52,800 nt of DNA from Candidatus Onthovicinus excrementipullorum (GCA_018712345.1 DVHG01000013.1:1-52800), one strand, 5' to 3'; shown: positions 16,976 through 27,198, counted from the stretch's first letter. Notes: a model not told the origin generated them from the letters alone. Program-made: numbers and translations.

Positions 16976-17596
16976 TCACAGCAGGACGATATCGGCAAAG
17001 CAGTTCGGGTTGTGGAACCCGGGCGGCAGAGTGGTGACCGGTGCGAATGCGCCGTAATGCGGGTGGGCCGTCCGATCCCCACATTTAAAGAAATTTCCGC
17101 GCATGGTGCGTGCCTGCGTATGATAGGCATCCCCATACAGCGCACGCAAAAAGTCCTCTCCCAGCACCACGGTGATGCCCCATCCGCCGTCCTCCCGGTA
17201 GGCGGACACCTCCGGTGAGAGATCGGTCAGCTCCCGCACCCAGCGGCGGTTTTCACGCGCCGGGCCAAACTGGCAGAGGAATACGGCACTCGGGTTGACC
17301 TCTACGTTAATATAACAGTCGGAGAGTTCCGGACAAGGGTTTAGAAACAGCTCCAGACAGCTGTCTTCACAGACGGGATCATCCCGCTGTGTATGTACGG
17401 CGCGCAGCTGTGTCTCTGCGGAAAAGGCGCGGTAGTAGATCCCTCCGTTGCGTACGGCGCACAGCCTCCCCACGGATATGGGGCGGTATGGGTGCTCCCC
17501 CTCCCAGTGGAAGGAGGCAATCCGGGCGGCCGGAGCCGTCTCAAAACAGGGGCCGTCCTCATAAAGAGGCGCCGTGTAGACAGGGCCCAGTTGCAT
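16976..17596 (-). CDS. stand-alone CBM9-like (DOMON-type) protein
   Basis: This 206-residue protein has the beta-sandwich features of carbohydrate-binding family 9-like domains: an early ASFHWEGEHPY strand, CEDSCLELFLNP, then YINVEVNPSAV, and a C-terminal NFFKCGD with FHNPNCF. In extracellular enzymes this module binds sugar ends. Here it is alone and lacks a signal peptide, so it should be cytosolic. It is first in an operon with the NahK-like kinase. The ATG at 17596 follows AGGTGGG. A sugar sensor, chaperone or an enzyme of unknown type are all possible. Confidence 0.7.
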   Translation of the reverse strand: MQLGPVYTAPLYEDGPCFETAPAARIASFHWEGEHPYRPISVGRLCAVRNGGIYYRAFSAETQLRAVHTQRDDPVCEDSCLELFLNPCPELSDCYINVEVNPSAVFLCQFGPARENRRWVRELTDLSPEVSAYREDGGWGITVVLGEDFLRALYGDAYHTQARTMRGNFFKCGDRTAHPHYGAFAPVTTLPPGFHNPNCFADIVLL

Positions 17597-17634
17597 CGTT
17601 TATCCCACCTGTAGTCAAGAATTGAACCTCACCT

Positions 17635-17663
17635 ATTATATCGGCTTTGCCATTTTTAGTAAA
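17635..17663 (-). promoter_or_regulatory. sigma-A promoter of the CBM9-like/kinase operon
   Basis: On the minus strand TTTACT (17663-17658), 17 bases, and a perfect TATAAT (17640-17635), about 40 bases before the start codon. Confidence 0.65.
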
Positions 17664-17702
17664 GGGATTTTTTGAAAAAAATCACCTGAACCCGACGGAT
17701 GC

Positions 17703-17731
17703 TTGTAATCAATCGTAAATGATGATACAAT
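17703..17731 (+). promoter_or_regulatory. sigma-A promoter of the Crp/Fnr gene
   Basis: TTGTAA (17703-17708), 17 bases, TACAAT (17726-17731). The GTG start is 28 bases further on. Confidence 0.6.
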
Positions 17732-17759
17732 CTAAACGCAATCTTTTACAGGGAAAGCG

Positions 17760-18416
17760 GTGAGCGGCATGCAGACGCAGTTTCTGCCCAAGGACCCGGC
17801 GTGGAAAATTTTTGAAAACTACAGGAATCCCGTGACCTACCGTCCGGGGGAGATCGTCTATCTCCAGGGGGACACCCCGGCAGAGTTCTACTATCTGGTC
17901 AGCGGGCGCGTGACCATTTTTATGACCTCGGAGAGCGGGGCGCAGCGCACCCTGACGGTAAAGGAGAGCGGGAACATCTTCGGCGAGGCGTCCTTTTTTG
18001 ACGGGCTGGACCGCGTATCCAGCGCCAGCGCGGACACAGAGTGCCGAATCATCGCCATTGACAACGCGCTCCTCACGGAGTGCTTCAGCCGGGAGCCGCA
18101 GCTCGCCGTGACGATGCTGCGCTACTTGGGCCGTACGGTGCGGATGCTCTCCAATCAGCTGGATACGGTCAGCTTTTTGCCGGCCAATAAGCGGATTGCG
18201 CGGGTACTGCTCGACTACGATGAGATTAATCCGGGTAGGCCTATCAACTGCACACAGGAGGAGCTCGGGAATATGACGGGGTCCTCCCGCGTGACGGTCA
18301 GCCGGGCGCTCAACGATTTTGCCCACCGGGGGCTGATCGAGATCCGCTACCGCCGCATCTGCGTTACGGATCGCGACGGACTGACAGCCTATGCACTGGA
18401 GAGTGCGGAGGAGTAG
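17760..18416 (+). CDS. Crp/Fnr-family transcriptional regulator
   Basis: This 218-residue protein has a cyclic-nucleotide-binding-like beta-roll (about 15-130: RPGEIVYLQGDTPAEFYYLVSG, NIFGEASFFDG), a long helix, and a C-terminal winged helix (TQEELGNMTGSSRVTVSRALNDF). No cysteine cluster is present, so it is not an Fe-S Fnr. The GEASFF block resembles the cAMP phosphate-binding cassette but lacks the usual RSA following it, so the ligand is uncertain. I use GTG 17760 because AGGG lies six bases upstream; ATG 17769 is the alternative. It is convergent with the pseudouridine synthase gene. Confidence 0.88.
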   Translation: MSGMQTQFLPKDPAWKIFENYRNPVTYRPGEIVYLQGDTPAEFYYLVSGRVTIFMTSESGAQRTLTVKESGNIFGEASFFDGLDRVSSASADTECRIIAIDNALLTECFSREPQLAVTMLRYLGRTVRMLSNQLDTVSFLPANKRIARVLLDYDEINPGRPINCTQEELGNMTGSSRVTVSRALNDFAHRGLIEIRYRRICVTDRDGLTAYALESAEE

Positions 18417-18424
18417 GGGCGCAC

Positions 18425-19387
18425 TCAGAGCGTCCCGTCGGCAAAGGCGCGTGCAAACCAGACGTCCGGCACTTCAAAGGTTTTTCCGTTGAGATATTCG
18501 AGCGGGCCGGCGTCCGTTGTGAAACGGAAGACCAGCTTATAGGAGTACAGGCACTGCTTTTTATAGCCGTACTTTTTATTGAGCTTATTGGAGCCGTACT
18601 TCCCATCCCCAAGGAGCGGGTGGCCGATGCTGGCAAAGTGGGCGCGGATCTGGTGCGTGCGCCCAGTGAGCAGGTCTACCTCCAGCAGGCTGAGACCGTC
18701 CCGCTCGCCCAGTACGCGATACTGCGTGCGGATCGTACGCGCGCCGGGGCACGGATGCGTCAGCACCCGGACTGTCTTTTTGACCTCGTCCTTGAGTAGA
18801 TAGCCCTCCAGCATCCCCTCCCTCTGCGCCAATGTTCCATGGACAATGCACAGGTAATACTTGCTCAGCTCTCGGTCCTTCATCTTCTGGTTGAGGATGC
18901 GCAGGGCAGGGGCGTTCTTGGCCGCAATCACGATACCGCCGGTGTTCCGGTCGATCCGGTTGACAAGCGCGGGGGCAAAGGCGTTTTCCGCCGCGGGGTC
19001 ATACGCGCCCTTTTCGTATAAATACCGCTGAACACGGGCAATCAGATTGTCTCCGTACTCGCCATCGCCCGCGTGGGAGAGAAGGCCGGCTTTCTTATCC
19101 AGCAGGAGGATGTTGTCATCCTCATAGAGAATATCCAGATTTTTGGAGGCGGAGAGGAAGTCATACCGCTCCGGTGCGGGACGGAAAAACTCGTCGTTGA
19201 TGTACAGCTCCACCTTACACCCCTCGGGCAGGCGGGTGGAGATCTGGGCACGCCTGCCGTCCACCTTGATGCGCTTGATGCGGATGTATTTGTACATCAG
19301 CGCCTGCGGGAGCAGGGGCGCCGCCTTGGAGATAAACTTGTCCAGACGCTGCCCGGCGTCATTCGGGCCGATGATAAAGCTTTTCAC
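18425..19387 (-). CDS. RluA-family pseudouridine synthase
   Basis: This 320-residue enzyme would isomerise uridine to pseudouridine in rRNA or tRNA. An N-terminal S4 RNA-binding domain (about 1-70, QRLDKFISKAAPLLP) precedes the catalytic domain. The catalytic Asp146 sits in NRIDRNTGG, a variant of the usual HRLDxxTSG, and LLTGRTHQIRAHFASIGHPLLGD is intact. The start is GTG 19387 with GAGGTG six bases upstream; a longer frame reaching 19882 overlaps radC antisense and is not credible. The target position cannot be told from the sequence. Confidence 0.9.
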   Translation of the reverse strand: MKSFIIGPNDAGQRLDKFISKAAPLLPQALMYKYIRIKRIKVDGRRAQISTRLPEGCKVELYINDEFFRPAPERYDFLSASKNLDILYEDDNILLLDKKAGLLSHAGDGEYGDNLIARVQRYLYEKGAYDPAAENAFAPALVNRIDRNTGGIVIAAKNAPALRILNQKMKDRELSKYYLCIVHGTLAQREGMLEGYLLKDEVKKTVRVLTHPCPGARTIRTQYRVLGERDGLSLLEVDLLTGRTHQIRAHFASIGHPLLGDGKYGSNKLNKKYGYKKQCLYSYKLVFRFTTDAGPLEYLNGKTFEVPDVWFARAFADGTL

Positions 19388-19510
19388 GGGGCACCTCACT
19401 GTCCATATTGAATTATAAATTACTGCTATTATATTACTATCCCCTCCCGCCAAAGTCAAATTCCAAAGCGGGATGGGGCCGCACAGCCGGAGAGAAAGGG
19501 GAACGGAAGC

Positions 19511-20302
19511 ATGGCATCCAAAAACAGCGCCCCGGAGGGGCTCCACCGGAATCACCGCCAGCGCCTGAAAAACCGCTATCTGCTGGAGGGCCTGTCCGGT
19601 TTTGAGCCGCACAACATTCTGGAGCTGCTGCTGTTCTATACGATCCCGCAGAAGGATACAAACGAGCTCGCCCACCTCCTGCTCAACCGGTTTGGGTCCC
19701 TCTCCGGCGTGTTTGACGCGCCGGTTGCGGAACTGGTGAAGGTTCCCGGGATCGGGCTGCACACGGCGACGCTCATCCGCTTGATCCCGGATCTGTGGAG
19801 CGCCTATGAGCGGGATCGCAGCCGGATACCCCGGCAGAAGGTGAATTCCACTGCCCGCGCGGCGGAGATCCTCGCGCCGCATTTCATCGGGCGGACAACG
19901 GAGGCCGTCTTTGCCATGGCGATGGATTCAAGCGGCGGGCTCATCGGGACCCAGCTTGTCGCGGAGGGATCCCCGGGGCGCGCGCTGATTGATGTGCGCC
20001 GCATCTGTGAGTGGGCGATCGAGGTCAGGGCGGCCAATATCGTGCTCGCCCACAACCATCCGGGCAGCAATCACTGCTATCCCTCCGGGGATGACTGCAA
20101 TGCTACCGCGCGCGTTGCCGCTATCCTCAAGGGGCTGGATGTCTGCCTGCAGGATCATCTGATCTTCTGCGGCGGAGAATATCTCTCCATGGCGGACAAT
20201 GTCGCCTTTGCCGCTTGTCTGGACGGGCGGCAGACGCGGGAGCTCACCATCCAGAAACGCCTGATTATCAAAAAAATTCCGCCGCTGTCCCGCGGGGACT
20301 GA
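19511..20302 (+). CDS. radC: RadC-like JAB-domain protein
   Basis: This 263-residue protein has an N-terminal helix-hairpin-helix part (ILELLLFYTIP, VPGIGLHTA) and a C-terminal JAB/MPN metalloprotease-like domain. The JAMM motif AHNHPGSN...PSGDD is near residue 178. The name comes from a historical DNA-repair assignment that later work did not support; the true function is unknown. The ATG follows GAGAAAGGGG. A terminator lies 25 bases after the stop, separating it from uvrB. Confidence 0.9.
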   Translation: MASKNSAPEGLHRNHRQRLKNRYLLEGLSGFEPHNILELLLFYTIPQKDTNELAHLLLNRFGSLSGVFDAPVAELVKVPGIGLHTATLIRLIPDLWSAYERDRSRIPRQKVNSTARAAEILAPHFIGRTTEAVFAMAMDSSGGLIGTQLVAEGSPGRALIDVRRICEWAIEVRAANIVLAHNHPGSNHCYPSGDDCNATARVAAILKGLDVCLQDHLIFCGGEYLSMADNVAFAACLDGRQTRELTIQKRLIIKKIPPLSRGD

Positions 20303-20326
20303 CTGCGCCGGCAGGGGAAGCGCCCT

Positions 20327-20357
20327 GCCCCGGATGAGCCGCACCCGGGGCATTTTT
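20327..20357 (+). terminator. terminator after radC
   Basis: GCCCCGG (20327-20333) pairs with CCGGGGC (20345-20351), followed by ATTTTTC. Confidence 0.8.
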
Positions 20358-20398
20358 CTGGTGTAATTTTCCGCTTACCTGCTATGAGAATTAAAAAT

Positions 20399-20412
20399 AG
20401 AACAAAAGTTTG
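20399..20412. promoter_or_regulatory. probable LexA (SOS) box of uvrBA
   Basis: AGAACAAAAGTTTG fits the Gram-positive LexA/DinR pattern GAAC-N4-GTTY. It overlaps the -35 box of the uvrB promoter at 20410-20415, where repressor binding would block RNA polymerase. No lexA gene is in the window. Confidence 0.6.
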
Positions 20413-20438
20413 AAAAACTACCGTATTTGTGGTATACT
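20410..20438 (+). promoter_or_regulatory. sigma-A promoter of uvrBA
   Basis: TTGAAA (20410-20415), 17 bases, TATACT (20433-20438). It is 46 bases before the uvrB start. Confidence 0.75.
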
Positions 20439-20483
20439 AGGACAGGTTCCTGTACAATACTTCATCAGGGAGGGAGGATGCCG

Positions 20484-22445
20484 ATGGACTACTTTAAGCT
20501 CGTATCCAATTATCAGCCCACGGGTGATCAGCCGGAGGCGATTGAATCCCTTGTGCGGGGCGTACGGGCCGGCGATCTGGAGCAGACGCTTATGGGCGTG
20601 ACCGGCTCCGGCAAGACATTCACCATGGCCAACGTCATTGCACAGCTCAACCGCCCCACGCTCGTGCTCGCACACAATAAGACACTCGCGGCCCAGCTCT
20701 GCTCGGAGTTCCGGGAATTTTTCCCCGAAAACGCAGTGGAATATTTTGTGAGTTATTACGATTATTATCAGCCGGAGGCGTACGTCCCCACGACGGACAC
20801 TTATATTGAAAAAGATTCAGCCATCAATGATGAGATCGACAAGCTGCGCCACTCCGCCACCTCGGCGCTGTCCGAGCGGCGGGATGTCATCATCGTGGCG
20901 AGTGTGTCGTGCATCTATTCCCTCGGCGACCCGATTGACTACCGCAACATGGTCATCTCCCTGCGCCCGGGGATGGAGAAGGGCCGGGACGAGGTGATCA
21001 AAAAGCTCGTTGAGATCCAGTACGACCGCAATGATGTCAACTTTACCCGCAACAAGTTCCGCGTGCGCGGGGATGTGGTGGAAATCTTCCCGGCGTATTC
21101 CAGCGACTCCGCGATCCGCGTGGAATTTTTCGGCGACGAGATTGACCGCATCAGCGAGATCAACGCCCTCACCGGCGAGGTCAAAAGTGTTGTCAACCAC
21201 GCGGCGATTTACCCGGCCTCCCACTATGTGGTGGAGCCGGAGAAGATGAAAATCGCCATCCAGAAGATCCGGGAGGAGATGGAGGAGCGCGTCAAACACT
21301 TTGAAAAGCGCGGCCGATTATTGGAGGCGCAGCGCATCCGCCAGCGTACGGAGTACGATATTGAGATGCTTCAGGAGACGGGCTTCTGCAAGGGGATTGA
21401 GAACTACTCCGCCGTCATGTCCGGCCGTGGACCGGGAGAGCCGCCGTTCACGCTCCTCAACTACTTCCCCGATGATTTTCTGCTGTTTGTGGACGAGTCC
21501 CATGTGACGCTCCCGCAGGTGCGCGCCATGTATGCGGGGGACCGCGCACGCAAGGACACGCTGGTGGAGTACGGCTTCCGCCTGCCGTCGGCCTACGATA
21601 ACCGGCCGCTGACCTTTGATGAGTTTTATGAGCGCGTGGGGCAGAAGATTTTCGTCAGCGCCACGCCCGGCGAGTTTGAGCGCAGCAAGAGTGCCAACAT
21701 TGTGGAGCAGGTCATCCGGCCCACCGGCCTGCTCGACCCGATGATCACTGTCAAGCCCACGGAGGGCCAAATTGATGATATCATTTCCCAGATTAATATC
21801 CGCACTCAGCGGGGGGAGCGCGTGCTCATCACCACCCTCACCAAGAAGATGGCCGAGGACCTGACCGATTACCTGACGGATGCCGGCATCAAGGTGCGCT
21901 ACATGCACCATGATATTGATACCATTGAGCGTATGGAGATTATCCGCGGCCTGCGGACCGGGGAGTTCGACGTGCTCGTGGGCATTAACCTGCTGCGTGA
22001 GGGGCTCGATATCCCGGAGGTGTCGCTCGTGGCGATCCTGGACGCGGACAAGGAGGGGTTCCTGCGGTCTGAGACATCGCTCGTACAGACGATTGGGCGC
22101 GCGGCGCGCAACGCCAACGGTGAGGTGATCATGTACGCGGACAGCGTCACTCCGTCCATGGAGCGGGCCATCCGCGAGACCTTCCGCCGCCGTGAAAAAC
22201 AGGAGAATTATAACAGGGAACACGGCATCACGCCCAAAACGATTGTCAAGGGCGTCCGAGACGTGATCGAGATCACCTCCAAGCCGAAGGCGCGCTCCCT
22301 GAAGATCCAAAACATGCCCAAGCGCGAGCGGGAGCAGCTGATTGAGCAGATGACGCGCGAGATGAAGGAGGCGGCCAAAATGCTTGAATTTGAGCACGCG
22401 GCCTTTCTGCGCGATGAGATCGCCAAGCTCAAGGGCGAGAAATAG
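20484..22445 (+). CDS. uvrB: excinuclease ABC subunit B
   Basis: This 653-residue UvrB is the damage-verifying helicase-like subunit of nucleotide excision repair. Walker [10 protein letters not shown] is near residue 37. The beta-hairpin region [12 protein letters not shown] follows, with VDESH as Walker B and the late helicase motifs [11 protein letters not shown]-terminal UvrB/UvrC coiled coil (about 615-650) contacts UvrC. Of two close ATGs (20478, 20484) the second is chosen because GGGAGG lies six bases before it. It is 12 bases before uvrA; both are read from one promoter with an SOS-type box. Confidence 0.98.
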   Translation: MDYFKLVSNYQPTGDQPEAIESLVRGVRAGDLEQTLMGVTGSGKTFTMANVIAQLNRPTLVLAHNKTLAAQLCSEFREFFPENAVEYFVSYYDYYQPEAYVPTTDTYIEKDSAINDEIDKLRHSATSALSERRDVIIVASVSCIYSLGDPIDYRNMVISLRPGMEKGRDEVIKKLVEIQYDRNDVNFTRNKFRVRGDVVEIFPAYSSDSAIRVEFFGDEIDRISEINALTGEVKSVVNHAAIYPASHYVVEPEKMKIAIQKIREEMEERVKHFEKRGRLLEAQRIRQRTEYDIEMLQETGFCKGIENYSAVMSGRGPGEPPFTLLNYFPDDFLLFVDESHVTLPQVRAMYAGDRARKDTLVEYGFRLPSAYDNRPLTFDEFYERVGQKIFVSATPGEFERSKSANIVEQVIRPTGLLDPMITVKPTEGQIDDIISQINIRTQRGERVLITTLTKKMAEDLTDYLTDAGIKVRYMHHDIDTIERMEIIRGLRTGEFDVLVGINLLREGLDIPEVSLVAILDADKEGFLRSETSLVQTIGRAARNANGEVIMYADSVTPSMERAIRETFRRREKQENYNREHGITPKTIVKGVRDVIEITSKPKARSLKIQNMPKREREQLIEQMTREMKEAAKMLEFEHAAFLRDEIAKLKGEK

Positions 22446-22457
22446 AAAGGAGCCTTT

Positions 22458-25283
22458 ATGCCTCAAAAGGATTTAGTGGTCAAGGGTGCGCGTGAGCACA
22501 ACCTGAAAAATATTGATGTCACCGTCCCGCGGGACAAGCTGGTGGTCTTCACGGGCCTGTCGGGCTCGGGAAAGTCGTCACTGGCATTTGATACCATTTA
22601 CGCGGAGGGGCAGCGGCGGTATGTGGAGTCCCTCTCCTCCTATGCCCGCCAATTCCTCGGGCAGATGGAAAAGCCGGATGTGGATTCTATCGACGGCCTC
22701 TCCCCCGCGATCTCGATCGAACAGAAGACGACCTCTAAAAACCCGCGTTCCACCGTGGGAACGGTCACGGAAATCTACGACTACATGCGCCTGCTCTATG
22801 CGCGCATCGGCATCCCGCACTGCCCCATTTGTGGGCGGGAGATCCGTCGCCAAACAATCGACAAGATCGTGGACCGGATCCTCGCGCTGCCCGAGCGCAC
22901 AAAGATCCAGGTGCTTGCGCCGGTCGTCAAGGGACGCAAGGGCGAGCACATCAAGGAGCTTGATGCCGCGCGCAAATCGGGCTTTGTCCGCGTGCGGATC
23001 GACGGCAGCATCTATGATCTGTCCGAGAGCATCAGCATGGATAAGAACAAAAAGCACAACATCGAGATCGTCGTGGACCGTCTGATCATCAAGGAGGGGA
23101 TCAATACCCGTCTGACCGACTCCGTGGAGACGGCGTGTTCCCTCTCAGGAGGCACCGTCATTATCGACACCGGCGAAGAGGGCGGGGACCTGCTCTTCTC
23201 CCAGAATTACGCCTGCCCGGAGCACGGCGCGAGCATCGACGAGCTCAACCCGCGCATGTTCTCTTTCAACAACCCCTTTGGCGCGTGCCCCAAGTGCACG
23301 GGCCTGGGGATGTTTATGAAAATTGATCCGGAACTGATCGTCCCGAATAAGCGGCTCACCATCAATCAGGGCGCCATCCGGGCGCCGGGCTGGGCCATTG
23401 CGGACGGCAGCACCATCGCTGGCATGTACTTTAAAGGGCTGGCGGAACACTATGGCTTCTCGCTGGACGTACCGGTCAAGGATCTGCCCGACGGCGCGCT
23501 GGGCGTCATCCTGTTCGGCACGGGGGGCGAAAAAATCAAGCTCACCCGTACCAGCGCATTTGGCGCAGGATCGTATACAGCCGCGTTTGAGGGCGTGATT
23601 CCCAATCTGGAGCGGCGGTACAAGGAGAGCGCAAGCGAGTACTCCCGGCAGGAGATTGAGCAGTTCATGGGCAGCGTCAAGTGCCCGGAGTGCCACGGCG
23701 CGCGGCTGAAAAAGGAATCCCTCTGCGTCACCGTGGGGGGCAAGAGCATCAATGAGCTGGCAGACATGTCCGTCGTAAAGCTGATCGCATTCCTGGAGCA
23801 GCTGAAGCTGACCGAGCGTGAGGAGATGATCGCGCGCCTGATTTTAAAGGAGATCCGGGAACGCCTGAAGTTCCTGGACAGTGTCGGCCTCGGTTATCTG
23901 ACGCTCTCACGCGCCTCCGGGACACTCTCCGGCGGTGAGAGCCAGCGCATCCGCCTGGCGACGCAGATCGGCTCCTCCCTGATGGGGGTGCTCTACATTC
24001 TCGATGAGCCGAGTATCGGCCTGCACCAGCGCGATAACGATAAGCTCCTCGCCACGCTCAAGCACCTGCGCGATCTGGGGAATACGCTGATCGTCGTCGA
24101 ACACGATGAGGATACGATGTATGCGGCGGACTACATCGTGGATATCGGCCCCGGTGCGGGCATCCACGGCGGGCATGTGGTGTGTGCCGGCACGGTGGAC
24201 GAGATCAAGGCGTGCAAAGAATCCATCACCGGGCAGTACCTGAGCGGGACAAAAAAGATCCCCGTCCCGGAAAAGCGGCGCCCCGGCAACGGCAAAAAGC
24301 TCGTGATCCGCCGCGCGCGGGAAAACAACCTGAAGAATATCGATGTGGAAATTCCGCTTGGGGAGTTCGTCTGCGTGACGGGCGTATCCGGCTCCGGGAA
24401 ATCATCGCTTGTCAATGAGATTTTATATAAAAAGCTGGCGGCGGAGCTCAACGGCGCCAAGAGCTATGCCGGCGCGCACGATGCGATTGAGGGAGTCGAC
24501 CAGCTTGACAAGGTGATCGATATCGATCAGTCCCCCATCGGGCGCACACCCCGCTCCAACCCGGCCACATATACGGGCGTGTTCACGGATATCCGCGAGC
24601 TCTTCGCCCAGACGCCGGATGCCAAGATGCGCGGATATAAATCCAATCGTTTTTCCTTTAACGTCAAGGGCGGCCGGTGTGAGGCCTGCCAGGGCGACGG
24701 CATTGTGAAAATTGAGATGCACTTTTTGCCCGATATCTATGTCCCGTGTGACGTGTGCAAGGGCGCGCGCTACAACCGTGAGACGCTGGAGGTTCAGTAC
24801 AAGGGTAAGAACATCTACGATGTGCTGGAGATGACCGTGGAGGAGGGCATGGCGTTTTTTTCCTCCGTGCCCAAGATCCACCGTAAGCTCAAAACGCTCT
24901 TTGACGTCGGGCTGGGATATGTGAAGATCGGCCAGCCGGCCACCACGCTCTCCGGCGGTGAGGCGCAGCGGGTCAAGCTCTCCACGGAGCTGTCCAAGCG
25001 CGCCACGGGCCGCACCATCTATATCCTCGATGAGCCGACGACCGGCCTGCACACGGCGGATGTCCACCGCCTGATCGATGTGCTCCAGCAGCTTGTAGAC
25101 GCGGGGAACACGGTGGTGGTCATTGAGCACAATCTGGATGTCATCAAGACGGCCGATCACATCATTGACCTCGGGCCCGAGGGTGGGGACGGCGGCGGAA
25201 TGGTCGTCGCCACCGGGACACCGGAGGAGGTCGCGGCGTGCGCGTCCTCTTACACGGGCCAATATCTCAAAAAGTATCTGTAA
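22458..25283 (+). CDS. uvrA: excinuclease ABC subunit A
   Basis: This 941-residue UvrA is the dimeric ABC ATPase that finds bulky DNA lesions and loads UvrB. There are two nucleotide-binding domains: Walker [10 protein letters not shown] near residue 33 and GVSGSGKSS near 642, with signature LSGGE in both halves. Zinc-binding cysteine groups are present, including CEACQGDG with CDVCKG, and CPEC pairs. Length is normal. AAAGGAG precedes the ATG. No terminator is seen before the next gene, so the following lipoprotein may be co-transcribed. Confidence 0.98.
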   Translation: MPQKDLVVKGAREHNLKNIDVTVPRDKLVVFTGLSGSGKSSLAFDTIYAEGQRRYVESLSSYARQFLGQMEKPDVDSIDGLSPAISIEQKTTSKNPRSTVGTVTEIYDYMRLLYARIGIPHCPICGREIRRQTIDKIVDRILALPERTKIQVLAPVVKGRKGEHIKELDAARKSGFVRVRIDGSIYDLSESISMDKNKKHNIEIVVDRLIIKEGINTRLTDSVETACSLSGGTVIIDTGEEGGDLLFSQNYACPEHGASIDELNPRMFSFNNPFGACPKCTGLGMFMKIDPELIVPNKRLTINQGAIRAPGWAIADGSTIAGMYFKGLAEHYGFSLDVPVKDLPDGALGVILFGTGGEKIKLTRTSAFGAGSYTAAFEGVIPNLERRYKESASEYSRQEIEQFMGSVKCPECHGARLKKESLCVTVGGKSINELADMSVVKLIAFLEQLKLTEREEMIARLILKEIRERLKFLDSVGLGYLTLSRASGTLSGGESQRIRLATQIGSSLMGVLYILDEPSIGLHQRDNDKLLATLKHLRDLGNTLIVVEHDEDTMYAADYIVDIGPGAGIHGGHVVCAGTVDEIKACKESITGQYLSGTKKIPVPEKRRPGNGKKLVIRRARENNLKNIDVEIPLGEFVCVTGVSGSGKSSLVNEILYKKLAAELNGAKSYAGAHDAIEGVDQLDKVIDIDQSPIGRTPRSNPATYTGVFTDIRELFAQTPDAKMRGYKSNRFSFNVKGGRCEACQGDGIVKIEMHFLPDIYVPCDVCKGARYNRETLEVQYKGKNIYDVLEMTVEEGMAFFSSVPKIHRKLKTLFDVGLGYVKIGQPATTLSGGEAQRVKLSTELSKRATGRTIYILDEPTTGLHTADVHRLIDVLQQLVDAGNTVVVIEHNLDVIKTADHIIDLGPEGGDGGGMVVATGTPEEVAACASSYTGQYLKKYL

Positions 25284-25346
25284 ACCGGTTTGGATCGTCT
25301 GTTCCCTCAGGCGATCCGCGCCGCTTTGGAAAGGATGCGATCGGCG

Positions 25347-26723
25347 ATGAAAAAAACAGTCGCCGCCTGTCTGGCTGTACTGTTCCTGTGCCTGGCAGGG
25401 TGCGCTGATTCGGAGGAGGAGGTATCTATCAATCTCCAGCAGACGGGGCTGTCCGGTGTGATGACGCTGCTCGAGGAACAGATTGAATCGACCCGGCCGG
25501 CGCTGTACCGCCTGATCTCCTTCAGCGGTGATATTGATTCTAACGCCGTGCTGGGTGACTTTCTGCTGACGGTGGAGGGGTACGACGCCGGCGAGGCATC
25601 GCTCGGCGTGTTCGGACTGCAGCGAACGGGGGAAGCGCTCCTCTACACATCACCGAAGGAGAACGGTACGGACGCCGCCCCCTACAACGCAAATACGGAC
25701 GCCTCCTATATCAGCAGCCAGATCAGCCAGCTCCCCCTCGTAAGCCAGCTGGATGCACTGAATGCCGAACAGGGGCGGGTCAACTATCATGGATCAGCCC
25801 GGAGCGCTGTCGGGGACCCGGTGATCGACGGTCGGTCCGGCGGGGATTTCCCGGTACTGACGGCTGATGAATATCAGAAAGGTACGGGTGGGCTTGGGGA
25901 TGGGAAAACCGCCGTGCAGATTGGGCTGCAGGCGGACGATCTGAACCTGATCTATCTCTGTCCGCTCGCCGACGAGAGCACGCTCGTTGCCAGCCGAAAC
26001 CCCGGAGACCGCCAGCAGCGCGAGGTGACGGAGGATGGCCTGCTCCGTTTCAGCGGTGACTACGGTGAAACCTGGATTCCCTGTGACATCACACCAGATC
26101 AGGTGGAGGACGCGCTCGCTGTCTACCCGGACGGAATCCTCCCGGCGGGGGAATTTTACGTCTCCGAGGAGGAGCCGTATACGGCGGCGTTTCTGTACGG
26201 CGCGCAGCCGCACCTCTACATCACGCGGGACAGCGGTGAGAGCTGGAACTCCTATCCGGTGCTGCCGGATACGGATGTTTCTGAGCTGGGGTACAGCGCC
26301 CGGGCCGTGCGCTTTTTTGACGTGCTCAACGGCTACGTTGCAATTGGGACCGATTGGTCCATGGGCCATGGCGGTGCGCGGATCTGGCGTGTGACGCACG
26401 ACGGCGGGCGTCATTGGGAGACGCAGAGCACCATGAATTTTCCCGGCGGGGAAAGTGACTGCCTGAGCGGCATCTCCTTTATGGATTTTGAACACGGGGT
26501 GATTTCCGTGCAGGGACCGCCCGAGTATCAGACCGAGATCTACACCACGGCGGATGGCGGTGCCACCTGGACGCGGCAGGAGCTGACAGATGCATACGGC
26601 TACGTGCTCAATCTTCAGGAGCTCGACGGCGTCTATCAGTTTGAAGTCAAGCTCAGTCGAACGGGAAAACGCCACGTATTCCGCAGTGCGGATATGATTA
26701 CCGGATGGGAACGTGCTGCATAG
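25347..26723 (+). CDS. lipoprotein with BNR/Asp-box repeats
   Basis: This 458-residue protein has a lipoprotein signal: MKKT start, hydrophobic core, and lipobox LAGC with the lipidated Cys at residue 16. Four Asp-box motifs (GDYGETW, RDSGESW, HDGGRHW, ADGGATW) lie between about 240 and 425, indicating a beta-propeller like Ycf48 or sialidase folds. No sialidase catalytic Arg triad or FRIP motif is apparent, so enzyme activity is doubtful; a surface scaffold is more likely. ATG 25347 is chosen because the signal peptide starts there; in-frame ATG 25335 abuts the GGAAAGG. It stands 63 bases after uvrA. Confidence 0.75.
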   Translation: MKKTVAACLAVLFLCLAGCADSEEEVSINLQQTGLSGVMTLLEEQIESTRPALYRLISFSGDIDSNAVLGDFLLTVEGYDAGEASLGVFGLQRTGEALLYTSPKENGTDAAPYNANTDASYISSQISQLPLVSQLDALNAEQGRVNYHGSARSAVGDPVIDGRSGGDFPVLTADEYQKGTGGLGDGKTAVQIGLQADDLNLIYLCPLADESTLVASRNPGDRQQREVTEDGLLRFSGDYGETWIPCDITPDQVEDALAVYPDGILPAGEFYVSEEEPYTAAFLYGAQPHLYITRDSGESWNSYPVLPDTDVSELGYSARAVRFFDVLNGYVAIGTDWSMGHGGARIWRVTHDGGRHWETQSTMNFPGGESDCLSGISFMDFEHGVISVQGPPEYQTEIYTTADGGATWTRQELTDAYGYVLNLQELDGVYQFEVKLSRTGKRHVFRSADMITGWERAA

Positions 26724-26762
26724 ATATCCCAAGGGGCTGCCCTGTCAGCCGAAATGAGTTTT

Positions 26763-26801
26763 AAAAAATCCGGAGAAGGCAGCGCCTTCTCCGGATTTTT
26801 T
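26763..26801. terminator. strong bidirectional terminator
   Basis: AAAAAA, stem ATCCGGAGAAGGC and GCCTTCTCCGGAT around loop AGC, then TTTTTT. It ends the uvrBA-lipoprotein transcript. Confidence 0.92.
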
Positions 26802-26885
26802 GTATATCTACGAGCAGAAGACTGTTTTATATCAACAGTAAGTCTCATTATTGATGTGTCTAAAGACCCCTTTTGGTCAGAAGAT

Positions 26886-27198
26886 TTACTTTTTCTTTCT
26901 TTTCTTAAAATCCTCATCACTACGTGTTTTCCAATCGACGGACAGGGTCCCGGTTTTCCGGACGGCGCAAGTGGTGCCGCTCATCACGGCGTCAATATTG
27001 GCCCTCAGAAATATAAACTCCCACCCATACTTTTCTTTTTGACGTTTAATCATCTGCGGTGGTGAGGAACAGGGTGCGCTCCCGCACATCTTCCGGGCGG
27101 GCGTACTTGTGAGTGTTGCCAATGTGATGCATTGTGCCTCCGATGGCGTCCACGGCCATCTTGGTGATATCATTCCGCACGATTTTTAACGGCGTTTC
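26886..27198 (-). pseudogene. remnant of a vWA-domain protein
   Basis: On the minus strand, directly after the NUDIX stop, one frame reads IVRNDITKMAVDAIGG, GGTMHHIGNTHKYARPEDV, RTLFLTTADD and stops at 27048-27046. A different frame from 27053 reads QKEKYGWEFIFLRANIDAV. These are consecutive blocks of the same von Willebrand factor A-type protein, but in different frames. The stretch that should lie between them (the DGxENAS-type block) is missing, as are the whole 5' part and the natural C-terminus. This looks like an internal deletion plus frameshift in a decaying gene. No function is expected. Confidence 0.7.

Noticed and set aside
19388-19882. N-terminal extension of the pseudouridine synthase
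   Set aside because: It overlaps radC in antisense, while GTG 19387 has a good ribosome binding site and fits the S4 domain start.
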